Positions 34,789-43,285 of a DNA stretch of 64,000 bases are shown here, one piece after another. Source of the stretch: Pseudooceanicola nanhaiensis (lineage in GTDB: Bacteria > Pseudomonadota > Alphaproteobacteria > Rhodobacterales > Rhodobacteraceae); assembly GCF_020171315.1 (NCBI RefSeq), contig NZ_JAIUZP010000001.1, positions 310,001 to 374,000 of the forward strand, given 5' to 3'. The notes below the pieces were generated by a model. It was not told the DNA's origin. It was given only the letters and a program-made list of their open reading frames with translations, and did no database searches. Both the position numbers and the translations under genes were made by a program. How positions within the stretch are numbered: position 1 is the stretch's first letter; each line of letters starts with the position of its first letter.

Positions 34789-36563
34789 GTCCACTCCCCC
34801 CGGGCCTGCCGCGCCAGTGTCCGGATGCGGGCTGCGACCTCGCCGATCTGGCTGCCGTCATAGGTGCCCGCCTGTGCGGCGATCCCGGCCAGAACGGCCT
34901 CGGCGTGATCCTCCACGGTGGTCCGGTCCCAGCCGAGCGCCAGATCGCGGGCCATCTCGGTCAGGGTGAAGACGACCTCGGCGCGGGTGAAGGGGCCCAG
35001 CACCTCGCGCATCAGGCAGGGGCGGCGGGCGCTCTGTGCCTCCCCCAGCGAGGTCACGAGCTGCGAGGTCAGTGCCACGCTCTCGAACCCGGCGAGGACG
35101 ATGCGGATCAGGGGGCGTGGGGCGCAGGCGGCGATCAGGTGTTCCAGTTGCAGTTGCTGGTCGCGGGGCAGGTCGCCCTCTGCCGTCTCGACGTAGAGCC
35201 AGATCGGACGTGAGGAGCTCTCGGCCCGGGCCTGAAGGCTGGCAGCCAGCTGGCGGGCGGCGTCCTGCAAGACGGCAATGTCGGTGGTCTCGCCCGGGGC
35301 GACACCGGCGCGGGCCTTGGGCAGCGCCCCGGCCCCCAGCACCGTTTCGGCCACCAGCGCCACGAGGTCCCCGCTGCCCTCTTCCGGGGCGATGCGGTGG
35401 GTTTCATCCGGAGCCGCCATCTGGCGCAGGTAGAATTGCAGCACCGGGTAGGAGAAGCTGATGCCCGCCGACTGCGCCGTGTCGAGCCGCCGGATCCAGA
35501 GCCCGCGCAGCATTTCGGCCTCGCCTGCCACGAGGGCGGCGATCCCGTCGAAATAGGCGGCGCGCCCGATCAGGATATGTCCGTCGATGGAGCCGTCATG
35601 CGACCACGGATAGCGCGGCTGGCTGTCGTTGCGCAGCCGGGCGGCAAAGTCGTCGTTGGCGACGAACTGGTCATGGGGCACGAGGCGGCGGCTGTTGTCC
35701 CAGCGGCCCTGATGCAGACCGACGAAGCGCAGTTCCCGGTCGAAGCCCGCCCCGCCGGAGGAGCCCTCGGCCGAGAGCGCGTCATGCTTGAGGCGGATGT
35801 CCTGCGCAGTGGCCCGCAGCAGGCGCCCGAACTCGATCCCGGCCTCCTGCCCGGCAGGGAAATGCACCAGCACGAAGCGGTGGGTGCCCGGCGGGATCTG
35901 CGCGAGGTTGGAAAGGTCGACCCGCCCGAAGAGATGCCCCAGCGGCCGGTCAAGCCGCAGCAGGGCCACGTCCGGATGGGTCAGCGCCGCGCCAGCGGGT
36001 GGCAGCAGGCCGCGCTCTTCGTCGGGATGGGGCGGCAGGGAGAAGGCGCGCCGCGCCGCATAGCTCTGGCCGTCGGCGGCCTGCACGCGGATCGGCTGCC
36101 CCTGCGCCCCGGTCAGGACATGGGCCGCCGTCAGCACCAGCCGGGGCGAGATCAATACCCCGCTGCCCGCGACCACGTTGTTCACCTTGATCCGGCAGCG
36201 AAAGGCCCGGCTGCGGCGCACGAAGAGGGCAAGCGCCTCCTCGTCGAAGCCGGGCCCCGTGACGGCGCCGAATTCCCCCATCGCAAGGGCCCAGTCGGGC
36301 TGCGCCGGCAGGGCCCCGTCCGGCAGGTCGATCCCGTGCTGCAGCAGGAAGGCCGCGAACTTGCCGGTCAGCGCGTCCTTTTCGAGGTAGCGGATCAGAA
36401 GCTCCGCCAGCGGCGTGCCGAAGATCTCGGCCGTGGCACGCAGGGTGGCAAGGTCCTGGATCACCTGCGGGTCGTCGTAGGTGACACGCAGGGCCTGTTC
36501 CACCAGCTCGGGGCGGGTGTCGATGACCGGCTGAAGCGCCGCCTCTGTCAGCCCCGCCGCCAC
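34785..36563 (-). CDS. Trypsin-like serine protease with helical N-terminal and degenerate C-terminal domains
   Basis: 592 residues, cytoplasmic. The helical N-terminal module (about 1-80) resembles effector-associated (death-like) adaptor domains in size and position. The S1-type protease (about 95-330) has His148 (LTAAHVL), Asp198 (PDVALLRL) and Ser269 (EGSSGGAGF). The C-terminal 330-592 has alpha/beta character (RPIWLYVETAEGD, RIVLAGFES) but no Walker A, reminiscent of inactive NTPase-like regions (inference). The start is GTG 36563, three bases after the subtilase stop and with a weak ribosome-binding site, so coupling is likely. Its stop overlaps the STAND start. Confidence 0.85.
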   Translation of the reverse strand: MAAGLTEAALQPVIDTRPELVEQALRVTYDDPQVIQDLATLRATAEIFGTPLAELLIRYLEKDALTGKFAAFLLQHGIDLPDGALPAQPDWALAMGEFGAVTGPGFDEEALALFVRRSRAFRCRIKVNNVVAGSGVLISPRLVLTAAHVLTGAQGQPIRVQAADGQSYAARRAFSLPPHPDEERGLLPPAGAALTHPDVALLRLDRPLGHLFGRVDLSNLAQIPPGTHRFVLVHFPAGQEAGIEFGRLLRATAQDIRLKHDALSAEGSSGGAGFDRELRFVGLHQGRWDNSRRLVPHDQFVANDDFAARLRNDSQPRYPWSHDGSIDGHILIGRAAYFDGIAALVAGEAEMLRGLWIRRLDTAQSAGISFSYPVLQFYLRQMAAPDETHRIAPEEGSGDLVALVAETVLGAGALPKARAGVAPGETTDIAVLQDAARQLAASLQARAESSSRPIWLYVETAEGDLPRDQQLQLEHLIAACAPRPLIRIVLAGFESVALTSQLVTSLGEAQSARRPCLMREVLGPFTRAEVVFTLTEMARDLALGWDRTTVEDHAEAVLAGIAAQAGTYDGSQIGEVAARIRTLARQARGEWT

Positions 36564-36566
36564 GGC

Positions 36567-38198
36567 TCAGAACACGCCGAGATGGCCGGAGAGCGCGGGC
36601 CGTGCCGCCAGCTTCGCGGCCAGATCCGGGCTGGCGGGGTCGGGCTTCAGGATCGCCTCGGTGACGGCGCCCGCCTCTGCGGCGCGGCCCCGGGCGCCAT
36701 GGCGATAGGACAGCCAGAGCATCTCGGGCGCGTAATCGGCCAGATCGGGCCCGTAGTCGTCGAGCGCCTGTGGCGCATTGGCGGCAAGATGTTCCTGCAA
36801 CACCATGTCGGTGCTCTGGACGCCCGCCGCGACGGGCGGCGTGGCGGCCTCGTGCCCGGTGGCGGCCGTGGGTAGGGCGGCGTTCAGCAGGCGCTCTGCA
36901 TCCAGCACGCCCGCACCCAGCGAGGTGCTGCCGTTCCAGACCGGGGGCTTCACCATGCCATGGGTCGCGCAGTGGACGAACATCGCCTGCACCGTGGTGC
37001 CTGCCGCATCGGCCTTGGCCTTCAGCGCGGCGCGCCCGCCGTGGCGCGCGACCCAGAGCGCGGCACAGCCCGCCGTCAGCGAGGTGGCCAGCGTGGTGCC
37101 CTGCGCCGCGCGGATGCCGTTGTCCGGGTCGGAGGCCGCGTTCTTGGCCGCGCCCCAGACATTCTCTCCGGGGGCAGAGAGGGTGACGGCGGGCCCGCTG
37201 CCGGTCTTGCCCCAGGGCGTGAGCGACTGGGTCAGCGCGGCCACCGCGGTGCAGATGCCCTGCGGCGCATAGGCGGCCGGGAAGACCACCCAGGGCCAGC
37301 AGTTGCCCGCGGCGCAGCAGATCACCACGCCCTCCGCCACCGCGTCCCGCAGGGCCTTTTCCGTCGCGGCTACCCGCGTCGGGCCGCCAAGGGCCATGGC
37401 GATGACATCGGCCCCCTGGGCCACCGCATGGGCGATGGCGGGGCCGATCGTCGTCTGGTTGAAGTTGATCACCGACTTGATCGCCCGGATCGGCAGCACC
37501 TTGGCCTCCGGCGCGGCCCCGGTGATGGCGCCATGGCCCCCGGTCTCGCCGCCCGCATCGGCGGTGCCCCGGCTGGCGATGACGGAACAGACCAGCGTGC
37601 CATGGCCGGGATGCTTCATGAGGCCGGTCACGAAGCGGTCCGAGGCATCGGTGCCGCCCTCGACATAGTTCTTCTGCCCCGCGCTGCGGATCACGTCCCA
37701 GAGTTCCTGATGGGTGGAGTGGCCGGTGTCGATCACGGCGACGGTCGCCCCCCGTCCGCGGCTCAGCGCCCAGGCCTGCGGGGTGCGGATCACCGGATGG
37801 ACCCAGCCAAAGGGCCGGATGTCGGTGCGCGGCGTCTCGCAGAGAGAGAAGCTCTCGGTCGTGCCGTCCCCGACCGCTGCCGCGCCATAGAGCGAATCCC
37901 GCAGAACGGGGTTGGCATCGCTGGCCCCGAGGGCCTCCTTTAGGGCGCGGGCGAAGGCAAAGACCTGCGGCTCCTGCCCCTCGGCGGGAATGCCGGGGAA
38001 GGTGACGAAGAAGAACCGGTCGGCCTCTTCCTCGAAGGCGGGCGTGACGAGGGGGGCTGCGCCCGGCAGCAGCGCCGTCAGCGCGGCGGCAAGGTCCTGT
38101 GGGGTGCGGGGGGCGTCGAAGACAAGTTCGACGATCAGGCTCTCTTCTGCGTCAAGGTCGGGCAGGCGCTGGAGCGCGGCAAAGGCTTCGGCTGGCAT
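36567..38198 (-). CDS. Subtilase-fold (S8) protein with Thr at the nucleophile position
   Basis: 543 residues. A cytoplasmic N-terminal domain (1-140) precedes the S8 fold. Asp157 (VAVIDTG), His199 (HPGHGTLV) and oxyanion Asn299 (CAAGN) are present, but the GTSMATP block reads GTTLATS, so position 369 is Thr instead of Ser. Either Thr acts as nucleophile or the protein is a pseudoprotease. A strong ribosome-binding site (GGAGGAGAG) precedes the ATG, marking it as the first gene of the four-gene cluster. No signal peptide. Confidence 0.88.
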   Translation of the reverse strand: MPAEAFAALQRLPDLDAEESLIVELVFDAPRTPQDLAAALTALLPGAAPLVTPAFEEEADRFFFVTFPGIPAEGQEPQVFAFARALKEALGASDANPVLRDSLYGAAAVGDGTTESFSLCETPRTDIRPFGWVHPVIRTPQAWALSRGRGATVAVIDTGHSTHQELWDVIRSAGQKNYVEGGTDASDRFVTGLMKHPGHGTLVCSVIASRGTADAGGETGGHGAITGAAPEAKVLPIRAIKSVINFNQTTIGPAIAHAVAQGADVIAMALGGPTRVAATEKALRDAVAEGVVICCAAGNCWPWVVFPAAYAPQGICTAVAALTQSLTPWGKTGSGPAVTLSAPGENVWGAAKNAASDPDNGIRAAQGTTLATSLTAGCAALWVARHGGRAALKAKADAAGTTVQAMFVHCATHGMVKPPVWNGSTSLGAGVLDAERLLNAALPTAATGHEAATPPVAAGVQSTDMVLQEHLAANAPQALDDYGPDLADYAPEMLWLSYRHGARGRAAEAGAVTEAILKPDPASPDLAAKLAARPALSGHLGVF

Positions 38199-38308
38199 CG
38201 GACTCTCCTCCGGGACCGGGAAACGACTGTGATAACGACTTCATGCAATATGAGTCGCATCAGAGCACAATTCTGGGTTGCGAGTCAGTCCGGAATTCCC
38301 CACCCGCG

Positions 38309-38369
38309 ATGGTCCCGGGCCCATGGTCGGTCCCATGGTTGCGCACGGGGCGGTCCCATGGTCGGGCCG
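38309..38369. repeat. Degenerate 12-bp tandem repeat at the other end of the protease cluster
   Basis: Four units starting ATGGT: 38309-38322, 38323-38334 (ATGGTCGGTCCC), 38335-38357 (with an 11-base insertion) and 38358-38369 (ATGGTCGGGCCG). They lie between the LysR gene stop and the subtilase gene. Confidence 0.6.
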
Positions 38370-38372
38370 AGG

Positions 38373-39272
38373 TCAGGCCCAGATCTCGGCGATCTCGGCG
38401 CTCAGCCAGTCCCGGAACCGGGCGAAGGCGGGCAGGGAGAGGCTGCGCTCCGGGTAGATGAGGGTATAGGCCTCGCCGCTCTCCATCTCCCGGTCCGAGG
38501 CGCGGCGCAGGCGGCCGCTGCGTAGCGGCTCACGGGCGAGGATCTCGGGCACCAGCGCCACGCCCAGACCGGCGATGGCGGCATCCAGCACCATGTCGAA
38601 GTGATCGAAGCGGGCGCCCCGCAACGTGCGCCGCGGATCGAGCCGCGCATGGCGGAACCAGTCGGGCCAGAGCGTGGGCCGGGTGGACTGCTGGAGCAGG
38701 GGCAATGAGAGAAGGTCATCGTCGCTCAGCCGTTGCCGGGGGCCGATCAGCGAGGGCGCGGCCACGACGATCAGCGTCTCGTCCAGCAGGTGCAGGTGAT
38801 GCGCCCCCCGCGCCCGGTGGGTGGAGCGCTGAATGGCGAGGTCGAAGGGCTCTGCCTCGAAGTCCACGCGCCCCAGCCGGGCGGCCATGTCGAAGGTCGC
38901 GCCGGGCAGGGTGGACTGGAAGGCGCTCATCCGCGGAATCAGCCAGCTGCGCCCGAAGGTGGGCAGCACCGCAATGCGCAGAACCGCGCTTTGCCCGCCA
39001 AAGGCCATCACGCTCACGGCCGCCTCGTTGAGCCGCGCGAGCAGGTTTTCCGCGTCCCTCTGGAAGGCCCGGCCCGCGTCCGACAGCGCCAGCCGCTGCC
39101 GCACCCGGTGGAAGAGCGCCACGCCCAGCCGGTCCTCCAGCGTGCCGATGGAACGGCTGACCGCGCTCTGCGTCAGGCCCAGATCCCGCGCGGCGCCCGT
39201 GGTAGTGCCGATCCGCGCGCAGGAGCAAAACGCCTCAAGCTCGGAGACCGAGGGAATATAGGACTTGCGCAT
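38373..39272 (-). CDS. LysR-family regulator beside gcdH
   Basis: 299 residues. The N-terminal winged helix (SELEAFCSCARIGTTTGAARDLGLTQSAVSRSIGTLEDRLG) is typical; the C-terminal effector domain is of the GcvA-like branch. It is divergent from gcdH with 108 bases between starts, the classic LysR layout, so it probably controls glutaryl-CoA degradation. It runs in the same direction as the protease cluster but is separated by 174 bases and a repeat array. Confidence 0.92.
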   Translation of the reverse strand: MRKSYIPSVSELEAFCSCARIGTTTGAARDLGLTQSAVSRSIGTLEDRLGVALFHRVRQRLALSDAGRAFQRDAENLLARLNEAAVSVMAFGGQSAVLRIAVLPTFGRSWLIPRMSAFQSTLPGATFDMAARLGRVDFEAEPFDLAIQRSTHRARGAHHLHLLDETLIVVAAPSLIGPRQRLSDDDLLSLPLLQQSTRPTLWPDWFRHARLDPRRTLRGARFDHFDMVLDAAIAGLGVALVPEILAREPLRSGRLRRASDREMESGEAYTLIYPERSLSLPAFARFRDWLSAEIAEIWA

Positions 39273-39380
39273 CTCAGGGTGCCTTATGCGAAAAACTCAT
39301 CATCCATCACGAATATCTCGTTAGCCAAACTGCGGCGATTTGGCTAGGGTCCCGGCAAATCCTGCCAGTGGAGAGATACG

Positions 39381-40604
39381 ATGAACGTCCAGAAGCCCGT
39401 CCTGAAGGACAAGGATCGCCCGAACATGAGCTCGTTTGCCTGGGAAGACCCCTTCCTGATGGCTGACCAGCTGACCGAAGAAGAGCGGATGATCTCGGAC
39501 TCGGCCCGCGCCTTCGCCCAGGCCGAACTCGCCCCCAAGGTCGAGAAGATGTACGAGGAAGAGGGCGTCGATCCCTCCATCTTCCAGGCCATGGGCGAAG
39601 CCGGCCTCCTCGGCGTCACCGTGCCGGAACAATACGGCGGGCTGGGTGCCGGCTACGTGGCCTATGGCCTGGTGGCACGTGAGATCGAACGCGTCGACTC
39701 GGGCTACCGCTCGATGGCCTCGGTGCAGAGCTCGCTGGTGATGTACCCGATCTACGCCTACGGCTCCGAAGAGCAGCGCATGAAGTACCTGCCGAAACTC
39801 GCCTCGGGTGAGTTCATCGGCTGCTTCGGCCTGACCGAGCCCGATGCGGGCTCCGACCCGGCCGGCATGAAGACCCGCGCCTACAAGACCGAGGGCGGCT
39901 ATCGCCTCGTCGGCTCCAAGATGTGGATCTCGAACGCCCCCATCGCCGACGTCTTCGTGGTCTGGGCCAAGTCCGAAGCCCATGATGGCGCCATCCGTGG
40001 CTTCGTCCTCGAAAAGGGCATGAAGGGCCTGAGCGCGCCCAAGATCGGCGGCAAGCTCTCGCTGCGCGCCTCGATCACCGGCGAGATCGTGATGGACAAC
40101 GTGGAAGTGGGCGAAGACGCGCTGCTGCCCCACGTCTCGGGCCTGAAAGGTCCCTTCGGCTGTCTGAACCGCGCCCGCTACGGCATCGCCTGGGGCGTCA
40201 TGGGCGCGGCCGAGGATTGCTGGCTGCAATCGCGCCAGTACGGCCTCGACCGCACGCAGTTCGGCAAGCCGCTGGCCGGCATGCAGCTCTACCAGAAGAA
40301 ACTGGCGGACATGCAGACCGAGATCACCCTGGGCCTGCAGGCCGCGCTGCGCGTCGGCCGCCTGTTCGACGAGGCCCGCGCCGCACCGGAAATGGTGTCG
40401 CTGATCAAGCGCAACAACTGCGGCAAGGCGCTGGACATCGCCCGGATGTCCCGTGACATGCACGGCGGCAACGGCATCCAGATCGAATACAAGGTCATGC
40501 GCCACGCCCAGAACCTCGAGACGGTGAACACCTACGAGGGCACCCACGACGTGCACGCCCTGATCCTGGGCCGCGCTCAGACCGGCCTGCAGGCCTTCTT
40601 CTGA
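39381..40604 (+). CDS. gcdH: Glutaryl-CoA dehydrogenase
   Basis: 407 residues, acyl-CoA dehydrogenase fold. FAD/substrate motifs [13 protein letters not shown] and [16 protein letters not shown] are present; the catalytic Glu lies in [12 protein letters not shown], and the sequence fits the glutaryl-CoA subgroup ([35 protein letters not shown]). It converts glutaryl-CoA to crotonyl-CoA plus CO2 in lysine and tryptophan catabolism. GGAGAG ribosome-binding site. Likely regulated by the divergent LysR gene. Confidence 0.95.
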   Translation: MNVQKPVLKDKDRPNMSSFAWEDPFLMADQLTEEERMISDSARAFAQAELAPKVEKMYEEEGVDPSIFQAMGEAGLLGVTVPEQYGGLGAGYVAYGLVAREIERVDSGYRSMASVQSSLVMYPIYAYGSEEQRMKYLPKLASGEFIGCFGLTEPDAGSDPAGMKTRAYKTEGGYRLVGSKMWISNAPIADVFVVWAKSEAHDGAIRGFVLEKGMKGLSAPKIGGKLSLRASITGEIVMDNVEVGEDALLPHVSGLKGPFGCLNRARYGIAWGVMGAAEDCWLQSRQYGLDRTQFGKPLAGMQLYQKKLADMQTEITLGLQAALRVGRLFDEARAAPEMVSLIKRNNCGKALDIARMSRDMHGGNGIQIEYKVMRHAQNLETVNTYEGTHDVHALILGRAQTGLQAFF

Positions 40605-40621
40605 GGCCACGGTGCCTGCCT

Positions 40622-40668
40622 CCCCGTCGGATGCCTCCGGCGGGGATATTTGAGGCAAGAAAATGAAA
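40622..40668 (+). repeat. Interspersed repeat, partial copy after gcdH
   Basis: CCCCG (40622-40626) pairs with CGGGG (40641-40645) and is followed by ATATTTGAGGCAAGAAAATG. This box is homologous to the reverse complement of those at 40701-40725 and 15491-15510. Confidence 0.55.
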
Positions 40669-40700
40669 AGGGCGGCGCCGATCTCCGGGCCGCCCTTCGT
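40667..40700. terminator. Bidirectional terminator between gcdH and ctpA
   Basis: AAGGGCGGC (40669-40677) pairs with GCCGCCCTT (40689-40697). The two inverted repeat copies flank it on each side. Confidence 0.7.
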
Positions 40701-40771
40701 CATTTCCGTTTCCCAAGTATCCTCGGGTGGAGCCGCGTCAGCGGCGGGGGGGCAGACAGCCCCCCGGACAC
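40701..40771 (+). repeat. Interspersed hairpin repeat, copy after ctpA
   Basis: The box TTTCCCAAGTATCCTCGGG is followed by a dyad GCCGC-GTCA-GCGGC and a GGGGGGC...GCCCCCC hairpin, in the same order as the copy at 15491-15556. It ends two bases before the ctpA stop and may help terminate it. Confidence 0.6.
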
Positions 40772-40772
40772 C

Positions 40773-42119
40773 TTACTGGGCGTCCTTCGGCCCGAGGGCC
40801 GAGAGACCCTTGAGGATGTCGATCGCATAGGCGAGCTGGTAGTCCTCGTCGCGCAGCTTGGCCGCGGCTTCCGCCTTCTCGCGGTCGGCCTCGATCTGCT
40901 TGATCTCGTCCTCGGTCAGCGAGTCGTTGTTCAGCGCGCCGCGCAGGTCGGCTTCCGACCGGGTGCGCTTGACGGCGGAGGCGGGTTCGTCCTCTTCCGC
41001 CTCGGGGCGCCGCGAGGGCTGGTTCACCACGATGTCGGGCGAGATGCCGAGGTTCTGGATCGACCGGCCCGAGGGCGTGTAGTAGCGCGCGGTGGTCAGG
41101 CGCATTGCGCCGTCGCCGCGCAGCGGCATCACCGTCTGGACCGAGCCCTTGCCGAAGGACTTGGTGCCCACGACGATGGCGCGGCGGTGGTCCTGCAGTG
41201 CCCCCGAGACGATCTCGGACGCGGAGGCGGAGCCGCCGTTGATCAGCACGACGATCGGCTTGCCGTCGATCAGGTCGCCCTCGGTGGCGTTGTAGCGCTC
41301 GCCGTCTTCCGGGTTGCGGCCGCGGGTCGAGACGATCTCGCCCTTGTCGAGGAAGGCGTCGGACACCCGGATCGCCTGGGTCAGCAGGCCGCCGGGGTTG
41401 TTGCGTAGGTCGATGACCACGCCGTTGATCGCGTCGAGACCGCCGTGCGCCTCGATCTGCTCTTTCAGGCCGGCCTCGAGGTTCGGGTAGGTCTGATCGT
41501 TGAAGGTGGTGATCCGCAGCACGACGGTGTCGCCCTCGGTGCGGGCACGCACGGCGGTCAGCTTGATGGTGTCGCGGATGATCGAGACGTCGAAGGGCTC
41601 GGTCTCGCCTTCGCGGACCACGGTCACGACGATCTCGGAGCCGACGGGGCCGCGCATCATCTCGACCGCGTCGTCCAGCGTCAGGCCCAGCAGGCTTTCG
41701 CCGTCCACGTGGGTGATGAAGTCCCCGGCCTCGATGCCGGCGAGGGCGGCAGGCGTGCCATCCATGGGCGAGACGACCTTGACGAAGCCGTCTTCCTGCG
41801 TGACCTCGATGCCGAGGCCGCCGAATTCGCCGCGGGTCTGCACGCGCATGGCGGCGGCATCATCGGGCGAGAGATAGCTGGAATGCGGGTCGAGCGAGGT
41901 GAGCATGCCGTTGATGGCGGCCTCGATCAGTTCGCCCGGGGCGACTTCCTCGACGTATTGCGCGCGGATGCGCTCGAAGATGTCCCCGAAGAGATCAAGC
42001 TGTTCATAGACGGAGGCCTTGCTGTCCGCTTCCTGTGCCAGGAGGGGCGCTGCGATCTGCGTCGTGACCAGAAGGCCGGTCGCGATGCCGCCCGCGGCGG
42101 CCAGTAGGGTCTTTCTCAT
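40773..42119 (-). CDS. ctpA: Carboxy-terminal processing protease (S41)
   Basis: 448 residues. A signal/anchor segment (1-29) precedes the helical cap and a PDZ domain (about 97-180, GEFGGLGIEVTQ). The catalytic core has the NGGSASASEI Ser motif (294-303) and Lys324 in SFGKGSVQ. It is a periplasmic tail-specific protease. It is coupled by an ATGA overlap to the upstream EnvC-like gene, an order (gpmI-envC-ctpA) conserved in many alphaproteobacteria and consistent with control of peptidoglycan hydrolysis. Confidence 0.94.
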   Translation of the reverse strand: MRKTLLAAAGGIATGLLVTTQIAAPLLAQEADSKASVYEQLDLFGDIFERIRAQYVEEVAPGELIEAAINGMLTSLDPHSSYLSPDDAAAMRVQTRGEFGGLGIEVTQEDGFVKVVSPMDGTPAALAGIEAGDFITHVDGESLLGLTLDDAVEMMRGPVGSEIVVTVVREGETEPFDVSIIRDTIKLTAVRARTEGDTVVLRITTFNDQTYPNLEAGLKEQIEAHGGLDAINGVVIDLRNNPGGLLTQAIRVSDAFLDKGEIVSTRGRNPEDGERYNATEGDLIDGKPIVVLINGGSASASEIVSGALQDHRRAIVVGTKSFGKGSVQTVMPLRGDGAMRLTTARYYTPSGRSIQNLGISPDIVVNQPSRRPEAEEDEPASAVKRTRSEADLRGALNNDSLTEDEIKQIEADREKAEAAAKLRDEDYQLAYAIDILKGLSALGPKDAQ

Positions 42120-43285
42120 TGCTCTCCATCCTTCATTCCGGCGTTGAGGCCGGCGAACCACTCTGCGGGGTCCTCGGGCGTATTGCCCTGCCTCACTTCC
42201 AGGTACAGCGTTTCCGTCCGGTCCGATCCGGCGCCACCGGCGCTCTGGGTCAGGATTGCGCCAATGTCCGGATCCTGTCCGCCCATCAGCCCGACGGGTG
42301 CGCCAGCCTGTAGCACCTCGCCCGCCGAACCATAGACGACATCCAGTCCGGCCAAAACGAACAATACGCCCGCCTGCGGCTCAAGGAGCATCACGTTGCC
42401 GTAATCCAACAGCGGGCCGCGATATCGGACCGTTGCGGCGGTCGGCGAGGTGACGATGGCGCCGGGCCGGGTGGCCAGCACGACGCCCGGGCGGACGATC
42501 CCCGCGGCGTCCGCCTCGCCCGCACGGCGCAGCAGCGCGCCCTGCACGGGCAGCGGGATGCGCCCCTTGCGGTGGATCACGTCCGGGAGCGAGCCGGGGG
42601 CTTCGTTTTCGGCGATGTCGCTGAGGCCCGAGGCGAAGGCGCTCAGCGTCTCGGTCGAGGCGATGAGCAGCGCCGTCTTGATCGGGTCCTCGGTGAAGCG
42701 TTTCGGCAGGGCGGTCCGGTCGGCGATGGCCTTGCTGAGCTCTGCGCGAGCCTGCTGGACGCCGTCCATGCCCCGGGCAAGCTGGTCGGCAGCGCTCTGC
42801 TGCAACTCGCGCAGGTCGCTGGCCTCCTGCAGCTTGGCGCGTAGGGCCTGCGCCTTCTTGTTCAGCGCGGGCGCCACGTCGGCGAGGATCATGCCAGAGC
42901 GCGCGGTGCCGAGCGGCCCGTCCGGGTGCACCATCTGCGCAGGCGGCGGCGAGGTGGCGACGGTCAGCAGAACGCCCATCAGCTGCGCGGTCTCGGCATC
43001 GCTGGCCTCCAGCTCGCGCCGGATCTCGCGTTCGCGCATCGAGGCACGGCGCAGCCCGTCGCGCATGGCCGAAAGCCCCGCCTCGTAGGCGCGCAGCGTT
43101 TCCGTCAGGGCGCGGACCCGGTCGCGGGCTTCCTCGGCGCCATCCAGCGTGCGGGCGGCGGCCTCCAGCTGGTCGGCGGCGGCGCGCGCGGCCTCGGCGG
43201 GTGTGGGCGCGGCGCTTTGCGCCTGCGCCGCGCCGCTGGCAAGGGACAGCGCCAGACCTGCGAGGAGAGCGCGCAGCGAGATCAT
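42116..43285 (-). CDS. EnvC-like murein hydrolase activator
   Basis: 389 residues. Signal peptide (1-22), long coiled coil (about 28-190, for example ARTLDGAEEARDRVRALTE) and a C-terminal LytM/M23-fold domain with degenerate active site (ETLYLEVRQGNTPEDPAEWF lacks the metal-binding His set). Such proteins activate amidases at the septum. It overlaps gpmI upstream and ctpA downstream by four bases each. Confidence 0.9.
   Translation of the reverse strand: MISLRALLAGLALSLASGAAQAQSAAPTPAEAARAAADQLEAAARTLDGAEEARDRVRALTETLRAYEAGLSAMRDGLRRASMREREIRRELEASDAETAQLMGVLLTVATSPPPAQMVHPDGPLGTARSGMILADVAPALNKKAQALRAKLQEASDLRELQQSAADQLARGMDGVQQARAELSKAIADRTALPKRFTEDPIKTALLIASTETLSAFASGLSDIAENEAPGSLPDVIHRKGRIPLPVQGALLRRAGEADAAGIVRPGVVLATRPGAIVTSPTAATVRYRGPLLDYGNVMLLEPQAGVLFVLAGLDVVYGSAGEVLQAGAPVGLMGGQDPDIGAILTQSAGGAGSDRTETLYLEVRQGNTPEDPAEWFAGLNAGMKDGEQ

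Noticed and set aside
29455-38198. Gasdermin or pore-forming effector in the protease cluster
   Set aside because: No protein in the cluster has transmembrane or gasdermin-like character; the evident effector is the NUC1 nuclease domain.
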